Shown: positions 23,814-35,447 of the stretch, piece by piece
Position numbering within the stretch: the first letter of the stretch is position 1
Layout of the letters: each line of letters opens with the position of its first letter
Assembly (NCBI GenBank): GCA_030015575.1
Contig: CM057344.1
Location: forward strand, 595,704,410 to 595,768,409
DNA from: Agapanthus africanus
Taxonomy: Eukaryota > Streptophyta > Magnoliopsida > Asparagales > Amaryllidaceae
Direction: 5' to 3'
Length of the DNA: 64,000 nucleotides
Made by a program: the position numbers and the translations under genes
The notes under the pieces: generated by a model
The model's input: the letters and a program-made list of their open reading frames with translations, nothing else
What the model was told of the DNA's origin: nothing
Databases searched by the model: none

Positions 23814-24141
23814 CCTATACCTAATCCCGGCTACTCACCAAGTTATAATGTGAGTGTCGTTACCACGTTGAGATCGGGAAGAGTGCTAGATAACCAAGTG
23901 GGTGAACATGTTGATGACGTTGATAATACCCCGGTTTCTACTTCTTCTCCTATTTCGTTTAGTCCACCTTCTTCCGAGCCTATTCTTCGTTTTCCCCCAG
24001 GCTTGAACACTCAGCCCACTTCCTCAAGTCTACCTAAAACAATCCCAACTCCAATTCCGGGATCCATTCCATCCCCACAATCCTCTCCAATGTTGGACCC
24101 AACCCTTATTGATAAAGCGCCTTATCCAAACAGGTTAAGGG
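23814..24141 (+). pseudogene. H gag-pol linker, interrupted by B1
   Basis: The same frame as the gag C-terminus continues after the TAA and contains TLRSGRVLDNQVG, matching the (T)LRSGK/R motif that precedes protease in Athila-like polyproteins. It is followed by a serine/proline-rich spacer and ends at KAPYPNRL, where B1 inserted. AAGGG at 24137-24141 should be repeated after the B1 3' LTR, beyond the window. Protease, RT and integrase of H would lie there. Confidence 0.6.
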
Positions 24142-26323
24142 TGTTAGTTATATGTATGCCCTAGAGGCCATTATTGTACATATGATGTATATTATAGTGG
24201 ATGCTTGGACATACATAGGGAGGACTTTCTTGCTCGACATGATAGTATGCTATCTTGTTACTCTTTATCTTAACATGTACACTGATTGTCTTTCTGTTAC
24301 ATATTGATAAAGCCCTTAGGATGTTTACTTGACTACCTGGATTATGATGCAGATCATACTAGTGGGACAAAGGTAGTCCGAGAGTACATCCTTTAATGTC
24401 CCTAGTCGTAGGTGTATCGAGACGGGGCATCGATATACCAGAGTAGACTAGCGTATAGCTTCTCGACCCATGTAGATGGGCGATGGATGATCCCATATCC
24501 ATTGGTGTTTGACATCAGAGATGATATACGAGTGCTCAGTGGAGACTGGGTACACTGGACGGACTCACCGAGAACTCCCAGATGGTATTATACCTCACGT
24601 CAGATGGCGGTTCTCTGGTGACACCGGTACATGGTAGTCTGTCGACCCGAGATCGTCATAGAGTCTTGTATGATTCCCACCGTACTTTGATTTCCATCTT
24701 GCCACGTTCAAGAGAACGTGCAAAACGGTAGTTTTTGGGTACAGTCCCGAGTCATATGGAGGCAATGAGCGATAGGAGGAGATTTCGTCTCTCCTGGTAT
24801 TGGGGGTTGATGTTGCGCTGTACTCGATTGGCCATAACAGGAAGTCCCTGGCCAGGGCTGATTCAGTGATATACTGGTAAGTGTTATCAATAGTTTCTCG
24901 ACCCGTTATGAGCCTCACATCGGCATGACTTATCGAGTTATTGGGGTCTGACGTTTACCACCCCTAGACGAGATATGCGACATATCAGACGAAGAGACCG
25001 GACTGTACGGTAGTGTTACCGATTGGATTCGCAGGAGTATGAGTAGGCTTGCTTGTTGATCTTCTGATCGCTCAATACCCGGGTGGCCATTACGTTTAGC
25101 AGAACGCTTGCAGCTTGTGGGTGTTTGATATGATCATCACCTACTGCCAGCGTATTGACGAGTCTTTAGAGTCCTACACAGAGGTTTCCTGGCTCAAGCA
25201 AAACGGAGTAGGAGCACATATGTGATATGTGCGGAACCGAGATTAATATGATATGTGATACCGTATTCTATTCTCGCGATTTGTGTTATCGGTCGATTAT
25301 ATGTGATATAGCCGGGTTATCGAATCAAGTGTTGATTCGATAAGTTGATACACATGATATTAGTCGGTTATATGTGATATAGCCGGATTATTAAATCAAG
25401 TGTTGATTTAATAATTTAATGTATAATTATATATTTGATATATTAACTTACATTAACTAGTATTGGCTCACTTAGGATTTCTTTTCTCACTTGATTTTGT
25501 GCACATAATATATATGTGATATATATTTGTGTACATGATTTGTGTCATGCTTGATGATACATGCAACAAGGGTGTGTGTGTGACTTACACCATGCTATGT
25601 ATAATGTAGGGTTTTTAATTGATTAAGTAATTCAAAAATGCTTGGATATTGGTCATGGCTAGAAGCTTGTAGAGCTTGGATAACCATTGACTAAAGTCCA
25701 CAAGTTTTGTTTTGCTTGAGATATTTTATTAACCCAACCATTATCCTAGCCATGGTTAAGTCTCTACAAAGGTTAATATATGATATTAACTCATCCATGG
25801 TTGCAATTCACTACTTGATTTTTATCATGAGAGATTTCTTCATCTCCTTCCTCAAAGCTCACTAGCTTTTGGGAGATGATGAAATTGAGTGAGAAAATTA
25901 TTTCTAAAGTGAGCAAAATTTCTACTTCATCATCCTCTAATACTAGCCATTTAGTGTAGGGTGTTTGCTTCACTAATTCCACAATTAGTGAAGGGGTAGC
26001 TTGGGTTAGTGTCTCGTCGACGTAGATCATCTTCGGCCTCGAAGACTTCATGCAGGCTTGCTCATTTCTTCAGGAGAACCCTTTCTAGAGTTCGGGTGTT
26101 CATGATTTGCAGCAAAGGGACTACTACACGGAGCATTAGAAGTGAAGGACCGGTCTACAAAGGTTGTATTCCTCATTCACTTAGATGTAAAGGTGTTTAT
26201 ATTTCGTATCGTCGGATTTTCTAGTAATGATTCTAGGGTTAGGGTTAGCTAGAACGACAAATTTTTGAAATTGGCATGGACGATGCCTCCCGAAACCTTG
26301 CTACCATGCTAGACAACTCTGCA
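24142..26323 (+). repeat. B1 5' LTR
   Basis: 2,182 bp, TGTTAG to CTCTGCA. Two successive perfect 12-bp hairpins with a three-base loop lie at 25317-25343 (TTATCGAATCAA/TTGATTCGATAA) and 25388-25414 (TTATTAAATCAA/TTGATTTAATAA). They differ from each other by paired changes. No protein-coding signal. Confidence 0.92.
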
Positions 26324-26324
26324 G

Positions 26325-26337
26325 TGGTATCAGAGCC
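26325..26337 (+). other. B1 primer binding site (initiator tRNA-Met)
   Basis: TGGTATCAGAGCC one base after the LTR. Confidence 0.88.
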
Positions 26338-27053
26338 ATGCTAGAAAATTAGACGATATTTGTTAGATTACGAAACCGAAATGACTCCGAAACTTGAAAC
26401 ACTTGAACTTAGTTTCTGTCGAATTTGAAAAGTCTTCAAATTTTTTTTAAACAACTGCAGAATATTGTATGAGATATAACATGAACACTGTGAAAATTTC
26501 AAGTGGGTTGCTCGGATTTTGGCCGAGCACAATGGGGAAATTTCCGAGGAGGCCGGCCCTATTGTGTGGTTTTGACTTGAAATTTTTAGGGTATTCCAGT
26601 CTCTGGGTTTTGGTGTTTCAGGTGTTGCTTGTTTTTTCTAAGTTTGCATGTGATGTGACCTTACAGTATAGGCAATTCGGAGTGTTTCGTATTCATAGTT
26701 TTAACATTGTTTCGGGTATTTGCATGTTGTCTAGGCGAAGTTAAAAGGTCCGAACGAATGTCAAAAACCTATTTTTCCAAGTTTAACGTATTCGGAAAAT
26801 CATGCAAGTAATTCTGTGAATCCTCTAGAAGAATGAAACCCTAACTCGACATAATGACCATGGAACCGCTTTCGAACCTTAGGGTTTGCGGCAGTTCCGC
26901 GGTGCCATTAATGAGGCTTGGGTCTGCCCTTCTACGGTTAGTTCATAGGTACTGTGGCATGTTCTGGGTAATATTAAACAGTGCTCAAGTGTTGAGCTCT
27001 CGGGGAATTATAGGACTTTGATGAATCGATCGAAAAGTTTAATGTCGTCTGGG
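26338..27053 (+). other. B1 leader, first part
   Basis: Non-coding. It aligns by eye with the start of the B3 leader (for example, CCTCTAGAAG followed by CCTTAACTCGA-like words). Instead of the GC-rich GCGGAACCGC hairpin of the other elements it has a different inverted repeat, CACAATGGGG/CCCTATTGTG (26528-26537, 26557-26566, 9 of 10 pairs). B2 is inserted at its right edge with duplication TATCA (27054-27058). Confidence 0.55.
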
Positions 27054-27058
27054 TATCA

Positions 27059-29245
27059 TATAGGGTTCCTAGGCACTCTTGTGAAGGTTCATAAGGCATC
27101 AAACATGCCCGGATAAAAATTTAGACGTGCCGAACAACCCAAAGCCGGGATCTTTGCTAGATTATTAGGGTTAAACATGCAAGATGATAACTTTTATCTA
27201 AGTGTGAGGGATTACAACCTTTGTAGTCCGCTCCTTCGCTTCACAAGCTCCGAGTAGAAGTCCCTTTGCCGCGATCCACGATCTCCCGGACTCATGAGAG
27301 GCTCCACGACTCGAACGATCCATGCTAGCTTGAAGTGTTCCAAATCTCCGATGATCTACGTCGAAGTTGCAAAGACTCAAGCTTTCTCACTCTAAAGAGA
27401 TGAACACACTAATCTCATGGGCTAGATGAGATGAGGATGAGAGAGTAGTATTTTTTCTTTCTTTTTAAATCATTTTCTCATATTTATTCATCACATAAAG
27501 AATTTCTAGTGACCTTTTTCAAGAGAGAAGAAGATGATAATGGAAAAGATAATGATAAATCCTTTTGTGATGAATAGAAATAAAAGTATATGATTGATAT
27601 ATAAACCATGGTCAAGGATGAGTGGCTAAGAATGTGTAGAGAATAAACTAGAGTTAGGGTTTGGTTGGGTTAGAAATGTGTCATCAAAAAATATCTTAAC
27701 CATGACAAAAGAAATAGCTTCTAGAAGGTGCAAGAAGCAACTAACCCTAATCAAACCCTAACCTCATTTAATCATCCTTAAACATGTTTAACAATTAATC
27801 ATATCATGTCACAATAATATATATCACATATATATTATATATATTTGCAACAAAAGAAAATAATACAATTAACATATATCGCATATATATCAATGTATCA
27901 TCCAGTGAGAAAATGAAATAATAAAGCGAGCCAATATTAGATAATGTAATACAATATATCATATATATTATTATACATTAAATCATCGAATCAACACTTG
28001 ATCCGACGATCCGGCTATATCGAATATTACCGACTAATATATCATGTACCGATTCATCGAATCAACACTTGATCCGATGACCCGGTTCATATCTAAATAT
28101 CGCGAGAATATAATACGGTATCTCATATCGCATTATTCTCGGTACTGTACATATCACATATGTGCCTCTACTCCGTTTCGCCTGAGCCAAGAAACCTCTG
28201 TGTAGGACTCTAAAGAATCGTCAATATGCCGGTAGCAGGTGATGATCATATCAAACACCCACAAGCTGCAAGCGGTCAGCTAAACGTAACAGCCACCCAG
28301 GTATTGAGCGATCAGAAGATCAACAAGCTAGCCTGTGCGTTCTCCTGTGAATCCAATCAGTAACACTCCCGTACAGTCCGGTCTGTTCGTCTGATATGTC
28401 GCATATCAAGTCTAGGGGTGGTATACGTCAGACCCCAGTAACCGATAAGTCGTGTCGATGTGTGGCTCATAATGGGTCGAGAAACTACTAGTAACACTTA
28501 CCAGTAAATCTCTATATCAGCCCTGGCCAGGGACTTCCAGTTATAGCCAATCGAACACAGCACAACATCAACTCCCTATACCGGGAGAGACGAATCCCCT
28601 CCTATCGCTCATTGCCTCCATGTGATTCGGGACTGTATCCAAAAGCCACCGTTTTGCACGCCCTCTTAGACGTGGTAAGGTGGAAATCAAAGCACAGTGG
28701 GAATCACACAAGACTCTATGACGATCTCGGGTCTACAGACTACCCTGTACCAGTGTCACCGGAGAACTGCCATCTGACGTGTGGTATATCACCATCTGGG
28801 AGTTCTCGGCGAGTCCGTCCAGTGTACCCAGTCTCCACTGAGCACCCGTACACCATCTCTGATGTCAAACACTGATGGATGTGGGATCATCCATCGCCCA
28901 TCATATGGGTCAAGATGCGTATACGCTAGTCTACTCTGGTGTATCGATGCCCTGTCTCGATATACCCTCGACTAGGAACAGTTATAGGATGTACTCATCG
29001 ACTACCAAGGCCCCACTAGTATGATCTCATCATAGTCCCAGTAGTCGAGTACATATCCTAAGGGCTTTATCAACATGTGAGAGAAAAACAGTAAACCAAT
29101 ACAAGTCAACATGTTAAGATAAAGTGAAACCAAATAGCATACTATCATGACGAGCAAGAGGGTCATCTCTATATATATCCAAGCATCCATTATAATATAC
29201 ATCATATGTACAACAATGGCCTCTAGGGCATATACATAACTAACA
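27059..29245 (-). repeat. B2 3' LTR
   Basis: 2,187 bp. Contains two 12-bp imperfect hairpins, 27983-28009 and 28054-28080 (TCATCGAATCAA with TTGATCCGACGA or TTGATCCGATGA), in the same place as the twin hairpins of B1 and B3. No coding signal. Confidence 0.92.
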
Positions 29246-29256
29246 ATCTCCTACTT
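29246..29256 (-). other. B2 polypurine tract
   Basis: On the minus strand it reads GCAAGTAGGAGAT just before the 3' LTR. Confidence 0.8.
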
Positions 29257-29319
29257 GCACTAAGGCCAGCTGCTGTAGTATCTCATACCTAGCATCCCGA
29301 ATAATCTCTCAAACTGTAT

Positions 29320-32300
29320 CTAGGGAATAGCCTTCGTGAATGGATCCGCAGTGTTGTCCTTCGTATCTACTCTCCTGACCTCGATCTCCCGGCGATCAAC
29401 TATCTCCCTGATCAGGTGATACCGCCTCAGAATATGTCTGGACTTTTGATGGGATCTGGGTTCCTTGGCCATTGCCACAGCTCCATTGTTATCGCAATAC
29501 AGAGGTATTGGATGTTCAATGGATGGAACCACTCCAAGTTCAGTAATGAACTTCTTGATCCAGACAGCCTCTTTGGCAGCATCGTTGGCAGCGATGTATT
29601 CAGCCTCCATCGTCGAGTCTGCAACGGTATCCTGTTTGGAACTCTTCCAACATACCGCCCCTCCATTGAGGGTAAAGACAAATCCCGAGTGCGACTTAGA
29701 GTCGTCCTTATCACTTTGGAAGCTGGAATCGGTAAAGGACTCCACCTGGAGTTCTCCGTTACCATACACCAAGAACATCTCCTTAGTCCTTCGTAAGTAC
29801 TTGAGAATGTTCTTCACAGCTGTCCAATGACTCTCTCCAGGATCTGCTTGATACCGACTCACTACACTTAGTGAGTATGCTACATCGGGTCTGGTACATA
29901 GCATCGCATACATGATAGAGCCTACTGCCGAAGCATAGGGTATCCCTTGCATGCGAGCTCTCTCCAAATCAGTCTTGGGAGACATCTCTTTGGAGAGAGT
30001 GAGTCCAGAGATCGTGGGTTGGTTCCCACGCTTGGATTCTTCCATACTAAACCTCTTTAGTATGGTGTCAATGTACCTGGATTGGGACAATCCCAGTATC
30101 CGTTTAGATCTATCTCTATAGATCATGATTCCCAATATGCAGGAGGCATCACCTAGATCTTTCATCGAGAATCTCTGTGATAAGAGGAGCTTGACTGATT
30201 GCAGCATAGGAATATCATTTCCTATCAAGAGTATGTCATCCACGTACAATACGAGGAAGACAACCTTACCCTCTGCTACCTTCTTATAGATACAAGGTTC
30301 ATCTATATTTTTGATGAAGTCAAACTCTTTGACTACAACATCAAAACAGATGTTCCAACTCCGCGATGCTTGCTTTAACCCATAAATGGATTTAAGCAGC
30401 TTGCACACCTTTCCGCTGCTCCCACTATCTACGAAGCCCTCTGGCTGAGTCATGTACACGCTCTCTTCTAAATCACCGTTTAGAAAGGCGGTCTTAACAT
30501 CCATTTGCCAGATTTTGTAGTCATGGTATGCAGCAATGGCAAGTAAGATCCGGATGGACTTAAGCATAGCCACTGGAGAAAAGGTTTCGTCATAATCCAC
30601 ACCTGGTCGTTGACGAAAACCCTTTGCTACAAGTCTAGCTTTGAAAGTCTCAACCTTTCCATCTACACCAAATTTCTTTTTAAAGATCCACTTGCTCTCA
30701 ATGGGTTTTACCCCTTCAGGAGCATTTTCCAAAGTCCATACTTTGTTGGTGTACATGGATTCCATCTTAGATCGCATTGCATCCAGCCATTTCACAGAGT
30801 CACCACTTATGATGGCCTGCTCGAAACTAGTCGGGTCATCATCATCCATGATGCAATCCTCGCTTCCACCATCAATGAGAAAACCGTAGTATCTCTCAGG
30901 TGGATGAGAAACCCTACTAGATCGGCGGAGAGGCTGGGGTTCGTCGGGTACTACTGAATCCTCTAGTTCCACTAAATCTTCAATTGTAGTTTGTGTTGCT
31001 GGAACCTCTTCCAGTTCTACCTCATCGCCACTAATTTCTTTTGCAAGAAATTCCTTTTCTAAAAAGGTGGCATGTTGAGCAACAAACACCTTTTGTTGTT
31101 CACTGTGGTAGAATAAATATCCATACGAATTGCTTGGATATCCTACAAACTTACAAAGAACTGATCGTGCCTCGAGTTTGTCCGGATTTTGCTTTTTAAC
31201 ATAGGCCGGACAACCCCATATCTTAACTCTTTTAAGAGATGGTCTCTTCCCATTCCATATCTCATATGGAGTGGTAGGCACTGATTTAGTTGGAACTCTA
31301 TTCAATAGGTATATGGCTGTCTCCAGCGCATACCCCCAAAAGGAAATAGGTAACTCAGCTGTACTCATCATAGAGCGCACCATATTTAATAGGGTGCGAT
31401 TCCTCCGCTCCGATACACCGTTGTGCTGTGGTGTATAAGGAGGAGTAAGCTGAGAGAGAATCCCATTCTCTTTTAGATAATCTAGGAACTCACTGCTTAA
31501 GTATTCACCTCCTCGATCAGATCGAAGAATCTTAATACTTTTGCCCGTTTGGTTCTCTACTTCGTGCTTATATTCTCTGAATTTCTCAAAAGCTTCAGAC
31601 TTGTGTTTCATCAGAAACAAATGTCCGTATCTAGAGAGATCGTCAGTGAATGTAATGAAGTAGGAAGAACCGTTCTTGGCATGCGTAGACATGGGACCAC
31701 ATACATCACTATGTATTAGTCCTAAGAGTTCAGTAACTCTTTCTCCGTGTCCACTAAACGGAGCTTTGGTCATTTTTCCTTTGAGACATGAATGGCAAGT
31801 ATCATAAGATGATAATTCGAACGGATTCAAATAACCATCCTTATGTAACTTAGCCAGTCGTGTCGCATTGATATGACCAAGTCTACAATGCCACAAGTAG
31901 GATTCGTTCATATCTGAACTTTTCTTCTTGTGTGTGTTTTGTATATTCAGGACTGTATTCTGATTCAGAATGAATATGCCATTATGTAACGAGCCTGATG
32001 CAATCAACTTTTGATCTAGGAATATGTTCATAACATTATTCTTTACTACAAAATTATATCCTTCTTTACTTAATAAAGAAACTGATATAATATTGCACAT
32101 CATGTTCGGTATATAATAGCACTCATTTAGAATCAGTGTATTACGACTCGGCAATACAAGGTGATATTCGCCAATTGCTTTGGCTACAATACTTGCACCG
32201 TTCCCTACTTGAACGGAATGATCACCTTTTCCCAGTTCTCTACCTTTACGTAGCCCATGTAACAATTTACATATGTGGGATCCTGATCCGGTATCTAATA

Positions 32301-32529
32301 CCCAGGACGTAGGGTGAACTGAGAAACAGTTCTCAATAACTAACACACCCGAAGAAGATGCATCAACATGCATGTTCTTTTGAGCGGCTTGAGAATCCAG
32401 ATATTCTCCTGTTTCCTGTTCAGTCTTATAACTCTTATAAGAAAGAACGGGTCCAACATTCCCTAGCTCAGTACAATAATTGGGTTCAGTCAATACATCC
32501 ATATTATTATCTTGATTATGGCCTGACAT
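29320..32529 (-). CDS. pol: B2 copia pol polyprotein (PR-IN-RT-RH), no gag
   Basis: About 1069 aa from ATG at 32529 (MSGHNQDNN). Protease LDTGSG at 78-83; pre-integrase zinc residues H214, H219, C245, C248; integrase D275, D338, E374; RT about 600-800 with YVDD at 762-765; RNase H with FTDSSF near 933 and MEAEY near 976. The order PR-IN-RT-RH defines Ty1/copia. The frame can be extended upstream to a GTG at 32562, but ATG follows a candidate splice acceptor by nine bases, so ATG is preferred. Compared with B3 the end is 22 aa shorter, because a glutamine codon became TAG right after TKAIP. No capsid domain or CCHC knuckle lies in the protein or upstream, so particle formation would need gag from elsewhere. 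The gene may still be functional as an enzyme source. Confidence 0.92.
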   Translation of the reverse strand: MSGHNQDNNMDVLTEPNYCTELGNVGPVLSYKSYKTEQETGEYLDSQAAQKNMHVDASSSGVLVIENCFSVHPTSWVLDTGSGSHICKLLHGLRKGRELGKGDHSVQVGNGASIVAKAIGEYHLVLPSRNTLILNECYYIPNMMCNIISVSLLSKEGYNFVVKNNVMNIFLDQKLIASGSLHNGIFILNQNTVLNIQNTHKKKSSDMNESYLWHCRLGHINATRLAKLHKDGYLNPFELSSYDTCHSCLKGKMTKAPFSGHGERVTELLGLIHSDVCGPMSTHAKNGSSYFITFTDDLSRYGHLFLMKHKSEAFEKFREYKHEVENQTGKSIKILRSDRGGEYLSSEFLDYLKENGILSQLTPPYTPQHNGVSERRNRTLLNMVRSMMSTAELPISFWGYALETAIYLLNRVPTKSVPTTPYEIWNGKRPSLKRVKIWGCPAYVKKQNPDKLEARSVLCKFVGYPSNSYGYLFYHSEQQKVFVAQHATFLEKEFLAKEISGDEVELEEVPATQTTIEDLVELEDSVVPDEPQPLRRSSRVSHPPERYYGFLIDGGSEDCIMDDDDPTSFEQAIISGDSVKWLDAMRSKMESMYTNKVWTLENAPEGVKPIESKWIFKKKFGVDGKVETFKARLVAKGFRQRPGVDYDETFSPVAMLKSIRILLAIAAYHDYKIWQMDVKTAFLNGDLEESVYMTQPEGFVDSGSSGKVCKLLKSIYGLKQASRSWNICFDVVVKEFDFIKNIDEPCIYKKVAEGKVVFLVLYVDDILLIGNDIPMLQSVKLLLSQRFSMKDLGDASCILGIMIYRDRSKRILGLSQSRYIDTILKRFSMEESKRGNQPTISGLTLSKEMSPKTDLERARMQGIPYASAVGSIMYAMLCTRPDVAYSLSVVSRYQADPGESHWTAVKNILKYLRRTKEMFLVYGNGELQVESFTDSSFQSDKDDSKSHSGFVFTLNGGAVCWKSSKQDTVADSTMEAEYIAANDAAKEAVWIKKFITELGVVPSIEHPIPLYCDNNGAVAMAKEPRSHQKSRHILRRYHLIREIVDRREIEVRRVDTKDNTADPFTKAIP

Positions 32530-33145
32530 GGTCGCTACCTGGAGAGAGAGAGAAGAAAACACTTTAGCATATGCTCTTGCAAGATTAGATTGGTTATTAT
32601 CTTATCTAATCAGGATGTCTCCCACTGTTTTTATCAAATCTTCCTTCAAACCCTAAAAGGTAAGATTAGCCGGGATTAATTACACCCTACAATTTCGTCA
32701 ATCTTTCAGCCAGATCAGTGTCGGTACTTTGAGGGAGGTTCCCCGTGCTTTCACACGGACCTAATTAAAGTAAACCTCATTTTCCCAGAGGCGTAACCCC
32801 GTTAACACTTTTCTAGACACCTACTTGATCGGCTAATTGTCCTGTGTAAAACTCTCCCAGGAGTAACTCTTACTCGCAGTGGGTATCGGGATCCAACTAT
32901 CTCATAGAAGGTATGCAATCTCATTGCAAATTTCAACACTTGAAATTCCCGATAATGCTTTTACCCCTAGCAACTTATGACCTTGGCTAAGGTCAACAAA
33001 TCATAAGCGCTAGTCAAGTTCAACCCGTCATTTCCTGATTGAATTAAGCCCACCCGTACGACCCTTGGCTAAGGTCAACAAAGTCGCACGACTACCCTAA
33101 CTCAATCACATCTCATGTTTTAGCAGATAAATACTAATTAGCTAC
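32530..33145 (-). other. B2 leader, part next to pol
   Basis: Non-coding. Reading on the minus strand toward pol: stem-loops two and three of the triple set, with loop TTGACCTTAGC (33068-33078 and 32986-32996), then the AATTTCA/TGAAATT and GCAAT/ATTGC hairpins (near 32908-32950), and a pyrimidine tract ending in AG at 32540-32539. A2 is inserted at the far edge, target CGTAC 33146-33150. Confidence 0.55.
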
Positions 33146-33150
33146 CGTAC

Positions 33151-35433
33151 TGTTGGAGATAGTGCCCTCAGAGTCAATTATTAGGTCACAGGTACGTGAT
33201 TGCAATGATTGATGGAGGACCTGTCCCGGTAGGACAGTCTTACTCGAGATGATAGTATGCTATCTAGTTTACCTTTATCATCGTGTACTGTTTAAGGTGA
33301 CCTGACAAGTTGCTATTACACGTTGATAGAGCCCCTAGGATTCTTGCTTGACCACCAGCAGTATGAGGGCGATCATATAAGTGGGAGCTAGGGTCTATAA
33401 GCATATCCTTAAATGGTCCCTAGTCGTGTGAGTTTCGAGACAGGGCATCGATACTCCAGAGTAGACTAGTGCATACAGTCGAGACCCCGACGAGGGGCGG
33501 TGGCCGGTCTCACAAGCCACTGGTGTCGGTTGGATCACCTAAGATGTATACAGGTGCTCATTGGGTTATGAGTACACCGGACAGGACTCGCCGGGAACAT
33601 GCTAGTTGGTCATATACCAGACGTCAGATGGCAGTTCCCTGGTGACATGTGTGCAGGTTAGTTCATCGACCTGGGGATCGTCATTTGTCTCGTGTGAGTT
33701 CCCACTGTACTTTGATTACTACCCTACCACGGCTCAAAGGAGTCGTGCAAACAGGTTTTAGTTGGGTGCAGTCCCGAGCCATATGGAGGCAGTGAGCATA
33801 TCTTCAGGGGTTCGTCTCTCCCGGTATTGGGGGTGAGGTCGCGCTGTGTCTAGGAGAGCCATTACACGAAGTCCTTGGCCAAGGCAGGAGATTTACTGGT
33901 AGGTATTCCAGTAGTATCTCAGGGTGTTCTGGGCTACACTCCGACATGACTTGTACCGCTTTTGGGGGTCTGACTTTTACCAACCCCCTAGGCCCGCCAT
34001 GCGATACTCATAGACGAACGGACCGGACTGTACGGATATTGTCACTGACAGGCTCAGTAGGGTGTCAGGCTGAGTTCGCTCACAGACGTCCCTTTTGGTC
34101 AATACCTGGTAGCCCGTTACGTATTGGCTTATACCTCTGACGTGCTAGTGGTTAAATCCACAACCAAGGTGTTGACGAGTCTTTAGAGTCCCCCACATTC
34201 AGTTACTCAGCTTTCGGGCGAAAGGTTGTAGAGGCCGTATGGAGATATGGCAAGGTCCGATCAGATACGTGCGGTATTGCACGGATCAGGATCGGACAGT
34301 TTGTACTATAGGCCGTATGGATATATGGCAGGGTTCGATCAGATACGTGCGGTATTGCACGGATCAGGATCGAACGGATATCACTAGCCGGCTTTGGTAT
34401 ATAAGCCGGATCCTAGTATAGTACAGTGTAGATTTTGTCTCATTGCATTTGTATTTCGGTCGGAATACAAATGCAGGTGTGTATGCACAGTATCGGGGTT
34501 TTCCTGTAATTTATTACGGGACCAGTTTTATGGAGTTGCCAGTTTGCTTTTCGTTTCGGCCGATTTCCTTTGTATCGTTCATTGGCCGAAGATTGGTGGA
34601 GGAGGGCTTATTTGCATTGTTGCAAATAAGTATTTGTGGAGGGTTTCTTTGCATTTTCTTGTGTCTTGATGGTTGCACCATTCTTTGATCACTTGACCTT
34701 GACTTCTTGACTTCATGATGGTTCATGATGGGTGGACCATACCTTGACTTTGTGTTGATGATGCTTGACTTTGGATATCATGATGGTTGAGGTGGAGTGT
34801 TGGTTTTTGCTTGTCATCATGCTTATGCATGATAGTCTTTTTTCCCCCTCTCTCTTGCATTATGTGATTGGTTATCTTTTGATACATTGACCTCCTCTCT
34901 CATTCCTCCCATTCTTGAAGTCATGGCCGGCCACTTCCCTAGTGGGGGCTGTCCCAAATTTTTGGTGGGGTTTTTGGCTCATTTCATGTTGCAAAAATCC
35001 CACAAGATCAATCTCCAAAGCTCCAAGTTCAATCCCTCCACCAATGGCAACCTCCACTACCCCAAAATGAGACACAAGTTCTACACAACATTCTACAGCA
35101 AATCTTGGGCACGTCGACTAGCCAGCTTCGTGCCCGAGTTGCCTCGGCATTAAGGTGGGAGCCCGTAAAAGACGTAGGCGATGTGGTGCACTTCCGGCGA
35201 TGAGGTGGAGACCGGAGCATTCCGCAGGAGATCGGGACGACGACGAGAAGACCGGAGGACTTGGATCAGTCGGTATATCTCTATTCCCTATCTTGTAGTT
35301 AGCTAGGACTAATTAATGGTTCGATCCGGGTATTAGTGCGCGGCGGTTTGCCAGTTCAAGAAAAATTAAAGTTTATCACCGCTTCCGCATTTGGCCATCG
35401 GATTGACGGCCGGGGCGCCGCCGTGCACTTACA
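33151..35433 (+). repeat. A2 5' LTR
   Basis: TGTTGGAGATAG to CACTTACA. It has the same hairpin run as A1 with compensated arms: GCATTTGTATT/AATACAAATGC (34445-34455, 34464-34474) is a perfect 11-bp pair, and CTTATTTGCA/TGCAAATAAG (34607-34616, 34621-34630) replaces GTAATTTGCA/TGCAAATTAC. A TATATAAG word (34398-34405) lies in the CCGGCTT/AAGCCGG loop; it is reduced in the 3' LTR and absent in A1. Confidence 0.92.
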
Positions 35434-35434
35434 G

Positions 35435-35447
35435 TGGTATCAGAGCC
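35435..35447 (+). other. A2 primer binding site (initiator tRNA-Met)
   Basis: TGGTATCAGAGCC one base after the LTR. Confidence 0.88.

Larger units (their letters stand above)
1..24141 (+). mobile_element. H: Athila-like Ty3/gypsy element, oldest layer, partial
   Basis: This is the substrate into which everything else inserted. Only three pieces are visible: 1-65, 10194-10399 and 22708-24141. Removing A1 and G1, each with one copy of its target duplication, leaves one continuous gag reading frame running across both insertion points, which shows the pieces belong together. No LTR, primer site or pol of H lies in the window; they should be to the left of base 1 and to the right of the B1 3' LTR. 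The gag type and the LRSGR motif resemble the non-chromodomain Athila/Tat branch of Ty3/gypsy. The clade assignment is from remembered family features and is moderate. Confidence 0.75.

Noticed and set aside
27781..28140. AT-rich repeats with ATATATCACATATATATT words, considered as a replication origin or scaffold attachment region
   Set aside because: They are part of the B2 LTR and recur in its other copy at 46220-46580; no evidence for a special role.
24300..29300. Direct repeats spaced through the window, considered as a CRISPR-like or satellite array
   Set aside because: All resolve into LTR pairs or related LTRs of the B group; no regular short repeat-spacer pattern.
29416..30957. Plus-strand frames of 82-126 aa opposite B2 pol
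   Set aside because: They are antisense shadows of a conserved coding sequence; similar shadows appear opposite B3 pol at 53823-55382.
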